Shown piece by piece: positions 33,368-38,402 of a DNA stretch of 38,402 nt. How positions within the stretch are numbered: the stretch's first letter is position 1; each line of letters opens with the position of its first letter. The notes under the pieces were generated by a model, which did no database searches, was not told where the DNA came from, and worked only from the letters and a program-made list of their open reading frames with translations. This DNA is from DASPJL01 sp035628645 (GTDB lineage Bacteria > Bacteroidota > Bacteroidia > Cytophagales > Cyclobacteriaceae): NCBI GenBank assembly GCA_035628645.1, contig DASPJL010000026.1, positions 1-38,402 of the forward strand. Direction: 5' to 3'. The translations under genes were made by a program, and so were the position numbers.

Positions 33368-36300
33368 TTAAGCTTTAGCTTCTTCTTTGTTTCTTATTTT
33401 CGTTAAATAATATATGTTAGGCCTTGTGTTGATTTCGCCTATTACGTTATATGCTCTTTCCGCAACTTCAGTTTCCAAAAGTTTGAAGACAGCGCTTTCA
33501 GGATCATTAATATCACCAAAAACGATTGCATCACTAGGACAAGCACTTGCACAAGCCGTTACTATTTCGCCATCAATTGGTCTTCTTCCTTCTTTTTTGG
33601 CAGTAAGTTTTCCTTCCTGAATTCTTTGCACACAGAAGCTGCATTTTTCCATTACTCCTCTGGATCTTACCGTAACATCAGGATTCAACACCATCTTACC
33701 CAATTGGTCATTCATTGAAATATTCACATCGGAGAATTGCTTGTTGTCATGGTATTTAAACCAGTTGAATCTTCTTACTTTATAAGGACAGTTGTTCGCA
33801 CAATATCTTGTACCAATACATCTGTTGTAAGCCATCTGGTTTAATCCTTCGGTACTATGTGTGGTAGCATTTACCGGACAAACAGTCTCGCATGGGGCAT
33901 TATTACATTGCTGACATAACATAGGCTGAAATACAATCTGAGGATTCTCAGAAGCAATTTCAAGTTCCTTGAATGTAGCATCATCTTTTAAATCTGCATC
34001 ACTGCTATAATACCTGTCAATTCTCAGCCAATGCATTTCCCTCCTTCTTAAAACCTCTTCACGTCCAACCACAGGAATATTATTTTCCGCCTGACAAGAA
34101 ATAACACAAGCTGAACAACCAGTACAAGAGTTTAAATCAATAGCCATCATCCAATGATGGTTATTGTATTTGTGGACATTCCACATTGTTAAATCTTCAG
34201 GTCTCTTCTTGCCTTCTGAAGTACTTATTTGTGGAAAATACCTTCCTGACTGAGGATTTTGTTTATATTTTGAAAGAATGGTCTCCTGAATAATGCTCTC
34301 TCTACCCATAAAGGTCTCATGGGTTTGGGTCTGAGCCAATGGTCTTGAACCACTTACTTTTTCTGCAGATATACCTTCAGTTATATTAAAGCTGATGGTA
34401 CCATTGCTATCTACAACTGCCCAAGGATATACATTCGCTCCTACGTTATTTGCTACTTTACCTGCGCTGGTTCTTCCATATCCAATAGCCACGCTTATGG
34501 TTTCTTTTTGAGCACCAGGCTGAACTAGCACCGGAAGGGTTACAGGTTCTTTACCTTTAACAGTAACTTTTAGTAAGTCTCCTTGTTTAACATCCAGTTT
34601 ATCGGATAAAGATTTTGAAACAGCAAAATAATTATCCCATGTAGCCTTAGAAATAGGATCAGGAAACTCTTGTAACCACGGATTATTAGCCTGGCTTCCA
34701 GTTCCGATACCAACCTTCTCATAAAGTACCAGTTCTATCTCTGGACTGGCAGGTTTATAATTTTTATTGATTGAATTCGCAGCATAAGCCAAATCACCTC
34801 CAAATGAAGGTTGGGTTCCTGCTACAGATGGCACTTCGAATACCCCGTCATGCAAGCTTCTGTCCCAGAAAATATCAAAATCAGTGTGGGTTGATTGCTT
34901 AGGGAATAAATTGGTTTTCCAGAAATTCCTAACAAAGTCATAGTAAGACTCAGCATTTCCAGACCATCTTAATAAACTTTCCTGAGTTTGCCTAGTTTTA
35001 AACAAAGGAGAAATAGCTGGTTGACCCAAACTATAAAATCCTCTTTTTGGCTCAGCATCATTCCATGACTCTAAATAGTGATGATCAGGAGCAACATAGT
35101 TTACTATGTTTGCCGTCTCATCAAGACGTGGAGATGTAGAAATCTTTAAGGAAACTTTACTTAAAGAAGCTTCAAGATCTTTTCCTTTAGGATGGTCATA
35201 AACAGGATTACAATTGTAGAATATAACTGCATTAACCTGTCCTGCTGATGCTTCTTTGATTAAATTAAACATTGCCAAATCGCTTCCTTGTTTTTGGAAA
35301 GAAGGATTGGTTATATCAATCGTAGATCCGTAGTTTCCTAACAGATCATTGATTGCATTTATTAGTATCTGAACAGAAACGTCTTTTGAGCCACTTACAA
35401 CAAGGCTCTTTCCTCTTGAATTCCAAAGATCGTTAGCTGCTTCAGTCAAATATTTAACCTCAGTCTTTGCTGTGCTGATTGATGTTCTGCCAGCTTTGGC
35501 TGACAATAGATTGTATAATTGTGCCACAACCAAACCTTCCTGGGAAGGCTTAATAGGCGTACGATAATCAGCATTGGATCCAGTAAGGGACAGTATTGAC
35601 TCGAAATGATAATGACGAGACATTTCCTTTTTATTAGGACCTAATTTCCTCGTTTTGCTGTATTGCTTGTTATATTCAATCTCAGAAATCCATGTTCCTA
35701 AGAAGTCTGCCCCAAAGCTTACAACGGTATTGGCTTTGCCGAAATCAAATGAAGGCACAACAGCGCTTCCGAAGGAAAGTCTGTTGGCTTCTATTAAGGC
35801 ATAACTAGAATTAGGATCGTATTGAACAAGTTGTGTTCCAGGATATTTAGAAGCAAAAGCTGCAATGGCGTTCTTTGTGGAAGGACTGATAATTGTGTTG
35901 GAAACAATTCTTATTTGCCCTCCTCTCGAAGAAATATTTTGTAACTCCGCAAGAATCTTTTGGTCTAAAGCATCCCAAGAAGTTTTGTTTTTATTTGCTA
36001 AAGGACCTTGTAGTCTTTCCTTATCATAAAGTGAAAGAACAGATGCCTGCACCCGTGCTGATGTTCCTCCTTTAGTAATACCAGAAAGTGCATTTCCTTC
36101 TATTTTAATTGGTCTACCTTCACGTGTTTTTACCAAAATGCTGCAATATTCGCCGCCATCAGTATAAGTCGAAGCGTAGAAATTAGCAACAGAAGGATCA
36201 ATTTCTTCAGGTTTGTTCAGATATGGAATTGCTTTTTTAACCGGGGCTTCGCAAGCCGCTAGTGATGCAGCGGCTATCCCAAATCCCATGAATTTAAGAA

Positions 36301-36448
36301 AATCCCTTCTTCCGGTTTCACCTGAAGTGTTACCCGATTCATCTATTGGTAAAAATTCCGAAAATTCTCTGTCAGCATTTTTAATGAACTCAGTATCATT
36401 ACTTAGTTGCTCCAGTCCCTTCCAGTATTTTTTGTTATTATCACTCAT
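33368..36448 (-). CDS. actB: Alternative complex III subunit ActB, molybdopterin-oxidoreductase-like iron-sulfur protein
   Basis: 1026 residues. A Tat-type signal has RRDFLKFMGFG (R47-R48) followed by SLAAC, so C66 is likely lipidated. Residues ~75-740 resemble molybdopterin oxidoreductases but, as in all known ActB, serve as a scaffold without cofactor. The C-terminal ferredoxin-like part begins at C775: CTGCSACVISC, CQQCNNAPCETVCP, CIGTRYCANNCP (three Cys, the presumed 3Fe-4S site) and CSFCVQRI ... CASACP, giving three 4Fe-4S and one 3Fe-4S cluster. These pass electrons from menaquinol towards the ActA hemes. Gaps are 35 nt to actA and 15 nt to actC. Confidence 0.97.
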   Translation of the reverse strand: MSDNNKKYWKGLEQLSNDTEFIKNADREFSEFLPIDESGNTSGETGRRDFLKFMGFGIAAASLAACEAPVKKAIPYLNKPEEIDPSVANFYASTYTDGGEYCSILVKTREGRPIKIEGNALSGITKGGTSARVQASVLSLYDKERLQGPLANKNKTSWDALDQKILAELQNISSRGGQIRIVSNTIISPSTKNAIAAFASKYPGTQLVQYDPNSSYALIEANRLSFGSAVVPSFDFGKANTVVSFGADFLGTWISEIEYNKQYSKTRKLGPNKKEMSRHYHFESILSLTGSNADYRTPIKPSQEGLVVAQLYNLLSAKAGRTSISTAKTEVKYLTEAANDLWNSRGKSLVVSGSKDVSVQILINAINDLLGNYGSTIDITNPSFQKQGSDLAMFNLIKEASAGQVNAVIFYNCNPVYDHPKGKDLEASLSKVSLKISTSPRLDETANIVNYVAPDHHYLESWNDAEPKRGFYSLGQPAISPLFKTRQTQESLLRWSGNAESYYDFVRNFWKTNLFPKQSTHTDFDIFWDRSLHDGVFEVPSVAGTQPSFGGDLAYAANSINKNYKPASPEIELVLYEKVGIGTGSQANNPWLQEFPDPISKATWDNYFAVSKSLSDKLDVKQGDLLKVTVKGKEPVTLPVLVQPGAQKETISVAIGYGRTSAGKVANNVGANVYPWAVVDSNGTISFNITEGISAEKVSGSRPLAQTQTHETFMGRESIIQETILSKYKQNPQSGRYFPQISTSEGKKRPEDLTMWNVHKYNNHHWMMAIDLNSCTGCSACVISCQAENNIPVVGREEVLRRREMHWLRIDRYYSSDADLKDDATFKELEIASENPQIVFQPMLCQQCNNAPCETVCPVNATTHSTEGLNQMAYNRCIGTRYCANNCPYKVRRFNWFKYHDNKQFSDVNISMNDQLGKMVLNPDVTVRSRGVMEKCSFCVQRIQEGKLTAKKEGRRPIDGEIVTACASACPSDAIVFGDINDPESAVFKLLETEVAERAYNVIGEINTRPNIYYLTKIRNKEEAKA

Positions 36449-36483
36449 ATATAACGATGCGAATTAATTCCTTTTTATAAATA

Positions 36484-37863
36484 TTAATAGTGACATTTAT
36501 AACACTCAAGTCCACCGATATGCTCTACAGTCATCGGTGTTTTACCTCCTACTGCTTTATTATGTTCATCAAGCAATTTGTCATAATAAGCATTACCCTC
36601 TGCATTCAATTCTGTTTGACGGTGACAATTTATACACCATCCCATGGTTAGAGGAGAGTATTGTTGTACAACTTCCATTTCTTGTATTGGTCCATGGCAA
36701 GTCTGACATTCCAATCCACCCACTTTTACGTGTTGAGAGTGATTGAAATAAGCAAGATCCGGAAGGTTATGAACACGAACCCATTCAATAGGTGTCTCAT
36801 TTTCAATTGCGGCGTAAATTTTTTGAATTTCTGGCGACTCAGGCTTTATTGTATTATGACAGTTCATGCACATATTGGCCGAAGGTATATTTGCAGCCTG
36901 AGCCTTCTTTACGCCTGTATGACAATAATTACAATCAATTTGATATTGGCCTGCGTGCAACTTATGAGAAAAAGCTATAGGCTGAGTTGGTGCGTAGCCT
37001 TGCTGAACTCCTATATTATACAATCCATCTAAAGAGGATTTTGCTACTATGGCAACGAAAATAAAGGATACAATTCCTATAAAAGCACGGCTTCTTATGA
37101 TTGAATTAACATCAAACCGCTGGCCAATCAATTCTTTATCTTCTTCTGATAAGTCTGCTTTTTGCTTGAGGTATTTTGTGAGAATAGTGACTATAATGAT
37201 CAGCACTATCAGAATTACAAACAAAATTGCAAGGAAGACAATCAAAAGTGTTACTACCAATGGAGATGGTCCTGTTTCTTTTGCTGAAACCCCGCCTGAG
37301 TCACCTGAAACATCAGATGGAACATTGGAAGCGTTTCCGGCCGGAGAAGCACTCTCCTGAGCTATATAAGCTACAATAGCTGTAAGATCAGCATCACTAA
37401 AATCATGAGCAGGCATAACAGTCTGACCAAATTTATTAAAAAGGTCAACTGAGTACTTGTCTCCTGATTGAATTAACTTTTGAGAATTTTTTATGAAACT
37501 GATCAGCCAGGGAAGCGGTCTTCTTTTGTGTACATCTTTTAAGCCTGGTCCTACTACTACTTCAGAACTTACCTGGTGACAAGAAGTACAATTATTATTA
37601 AATAATTCTTTACCTCTGGCGATAGCCGCGTCATCCGTTGGAAGTCCTCCTGTAGCTGCAGATGCACCCGCATCTCCAATGGACGGTTGACTTGTAGCAT
37701 CCAGTCCTCCTCCTGTTGGTCCCTCTCCTCCTATTTCAGCCGGCGAATCCTGGCCATAAATATTGAAAGGAAATGATAAAGAAAGGGTAAAAATTAATAA
37801 TAACGATAAAAAAAGACTTTTAAGGGATTTTAAGAGTGAACTCTCACTATTTTTTTTACACAT
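36484..37863 (-). CDS. actA: Alternative complex III subunit ActA with an added N-terminal mono-heme domain
   Basis: 459 residues and six CxxCH sites. A signal/anchor helix (~14-36) and a Gly-rich linker lead to a mono-heme cytochrome c domain (~83-172; C92-C95-H96, axial M150). Then come a TM helix (~201-230), a second TM helix (~260-280) and the pentaheme ActA domain with CxxCH at 311-315, 332-336, 386-390, 410-414 and 454-458, the last one residue from the C terminus. The pentaheme part is the electron-transfer core of alternative complex III. The front domain closely resembles the tail domain of oxidase subunit II. First gene of the operon, ~30 nt downstream of a good promoter. Confidence 0.95.
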   Translation of the reverse strand: MCKKNSESSLLKSLKSLFLSLLLIFTLSLSFPFNIYGQDSPAEIGGEGPTGGGLDATSQPSIGDAGASAATGGLPTDDAAIARGKELFNNNCTSCHQVSSEVVVGPGLKDVHKRRPLPWLISFIKNSQKLIQSGDKYSVDLFNKFGQTVMPAHDFSDADLTAIVAYIAQESASPAGNASNVPSDVSGDSGGVSAKETGPSPLVVTLLIVFLAILFVILIVLIIIVTILTKYLKQKADLSEEDKELIGQRFDVNSIIRSRAFIGIVSFIFVAIVAKSSLDGLYNIGVQQGYAPTQPIAFSHKLHAGQYQIDCNYCHTGVKKAQAANIPSANMCMNCHNTIKPESPEIQKIYAAIENETPIEWVRVHNLPDLAYFNHSQHVKVGGLECQTCHGPIQEMEVVQQYSPLTMGWCINCHRQTELNAEGNAYYDKLLDEHNKAVGGKTPMTVEHIGGLECYKCHY

Positions 37864-37898
37864 ACCCAGTTTTTATATTAACTTTTTCGAAAGCAGTG

Positions 37899-37929
37899 CA
37901 AAACTACATGCCGAATACTATTATTCAAA
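37899..37929 (-). promoter_or_regulatory. Bacteroidota-type promoter of the act/cta operon
   Basis: On the minus strand, TTTG (complement at 37926-37929) is followed after exactly 19 bp by TAGTTTTG (complement at 37899-37906). This matches the Bacteroidota primary-sigma consensus TTTG - ~19 bp - TAnnTTTG at every fixed base. Transcription would start about 30 nt before the actA ATG at 37863. Confidence 0.75.
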
Positions 37930-38246
37930 TACATTTAAAACACATTTTTTTACATTTCATACAATAGTAGGCACAATGTTAATTAAAACTCTATGATTCA
38001 GAATGTTATTAGAGAAAAAATCATTATTTAGAATAATTATAAATTATTTACACTTCCTTTTTCCTCGATTTTTGAATATTTCATCGATTTTAATACAAGG
38101 GGTAAAATAGGAAGTTTAAAGTGGTAGGACACATTCGCTGACAGGAGTGGTTTCTCATATTTGCTGCCGACAAAAAAATGAGAAAGCAAGTAATGGAAAA
38201 CTTCGAAAGATTTTAATTAATATCAGAAACAATTGACCTATATTAA

Positions 38247-38286
38247 AAAGACTTATAAAATCAAGTAAAAGATTTTATAAGTCTTT
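38247..38286 (-). terminator. Strong hairpin terminator of proA
   Basis: A perfect 16-bp inverted repeat (AAAGACTTATAAAATC and its complement) with an 8-nt loop lies 17 nt after the proA stop. On the minus strand it is followed by TTAATATAGG, giving a run of Us at the end of the stem, so it terminates the proA transcript before the act operon region. Confidence 0.85.
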
Positions 38287-38303
38287 GAAAAAATTTTCCT
38301 GGT

Positions 38304-38402
38304 TTAGGACCGAATTTGGCCCTTGCCCTTGATTATGTATTTATAACTTGTTAATTCTTCCAGGCCCATCGGTCCTCTGGCATGAAGTTTCTGCGTACTG
38401 AT
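38304..38402 (-). CDS. proA: Glutamate-5-semialdehyde dehydrogenase (gamma-glutamyl phosphate reductase), 3' end
   Basis: Only the last 32 codons are in the window, open to its right edge and ending in TAA at 38304-38306. The translation ISTQKLHARGPMGLEELTSY followed by KYIIKGKGQIRS matches the highly conserved C terminus of ProA (ARGPMGLExLTxYK). ProA reduces gamma-glutamyl phosphate in proline synthesis. It is followed by a strong terminator and is not part of the respiratory operon. The start and the rest of the gene are beyond the window. Confidence 0.9.
   Translation of the reverse strand: MSTQKLHARGPMGLEELTSYKYIIKGKGQIRS

Larger units (their letters stand above)
37864..38303. other. 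440-nt intergenic region between proA and actA
   Basis: It holds the act/cta promoter near the actA end and the proA terminator near the other end (separate entries). Between about 37935 and 38240 I see only AT-rich sequence with no gene longer than a dozen codons, no repeat and no recognisable RNA. Upstream control of the respiratory operon could lie here. Confidence 0.6.

Noticed and set aside
36661..37032. 123-codon plus-strand open frame
   Set aside because: It lies antisense to the actA heme-binding region, and its sequence is a by-product of that gene.
37049..37360. 103-codon plus-strand open frame
   Set aside because: Antisense to the membrane and linker segment of actA; composition mirrors that gene.

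Overview
The window is AT-rich DNA from the Bacteroidota, most likely a Cytophagales-type gliding or cellulolytic relative (inference). The pointers are an alternative complex III locus fused to a caa3-type oxidase locus, PorV-like and other large outer-membrane barrel proteins, ThuA/sugar-dehydrogenase fusion lipoproteins, weak or absent Shine-Dalgarno sequences, and a promoter that fits the Bacteroidota form (TTTG, 19 bp, TAnnTTTG).

Layout. Positions 1-581 hold the 3' end of an M13-family metallopeptidase. At 803-1981 is a sigma-54-type response regulator without a DNA-binding domain. It converges on a pair of envelope genes at 2108-5004 (minus): a helix-hairpin-helix outer-membrane protein and a PorV-like protein. 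A plus-strand pair at 5342-9762 encodes a secreted sugar isomerase-like TIM barrel and a very large lipoprotein combining ThuA, sugar dehydrogenase, PKD, cytochrome c and a carbohydrate-binding-like domain. It ends at a clear terminator. dnaG (9821-11734, minus) follows, then a Xre/RES toxin-antitoxin pair (12022-12999, plus). At 13012-20176 (minus) a 1232-residue multi-membrane NtrY-like histidine kinase is followed 4 nt later by a 1153-residue outer-membrane protein.

The right half, 20428-37863, is one long minus-strand respiratory operon read from right to left: actA-actB-actC-actD-actE-actF (alternative complex III, quinol to cytochrome c), then oxidase subunit II (with fused cytochrome c), subunit I, heme A synthase, heme O synthase, two subunit III proteins, subunit IV, a SCO copper chaperone, a DUF420/CtaM-like protein and a 96-residue CxxC membrane protein. 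Gaps are mostly 1-60 nt, and a good promoter lies just before actA. Together these genes encode quinol oxidation, electron transfer through c-type hemes, oxygen reduction, and synthesis or insertion of heme A and copper. The window closes with the 3' end of proA (minus) and its strong hairpin terminator.

Most notable: (1) the mono-heme domain at the N terminus of ActA and the one at the C terminus of oxidase subunit II are about half identical by eye, as if one electron-carrying module was placed in both complexes; (2) the heme A synthase has Asn where the first-half EhxHR His heme ligand is expected; (3) the response regulator has no helix-turn-helix; (4) the giant kinase is tightly coupled to an outer-membrane protein; (5) an uncharacterised CxxC protein ends the respiratory operon. 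I see no CRISPR array, tRNA, rRNA, insertion sequence or prophage.
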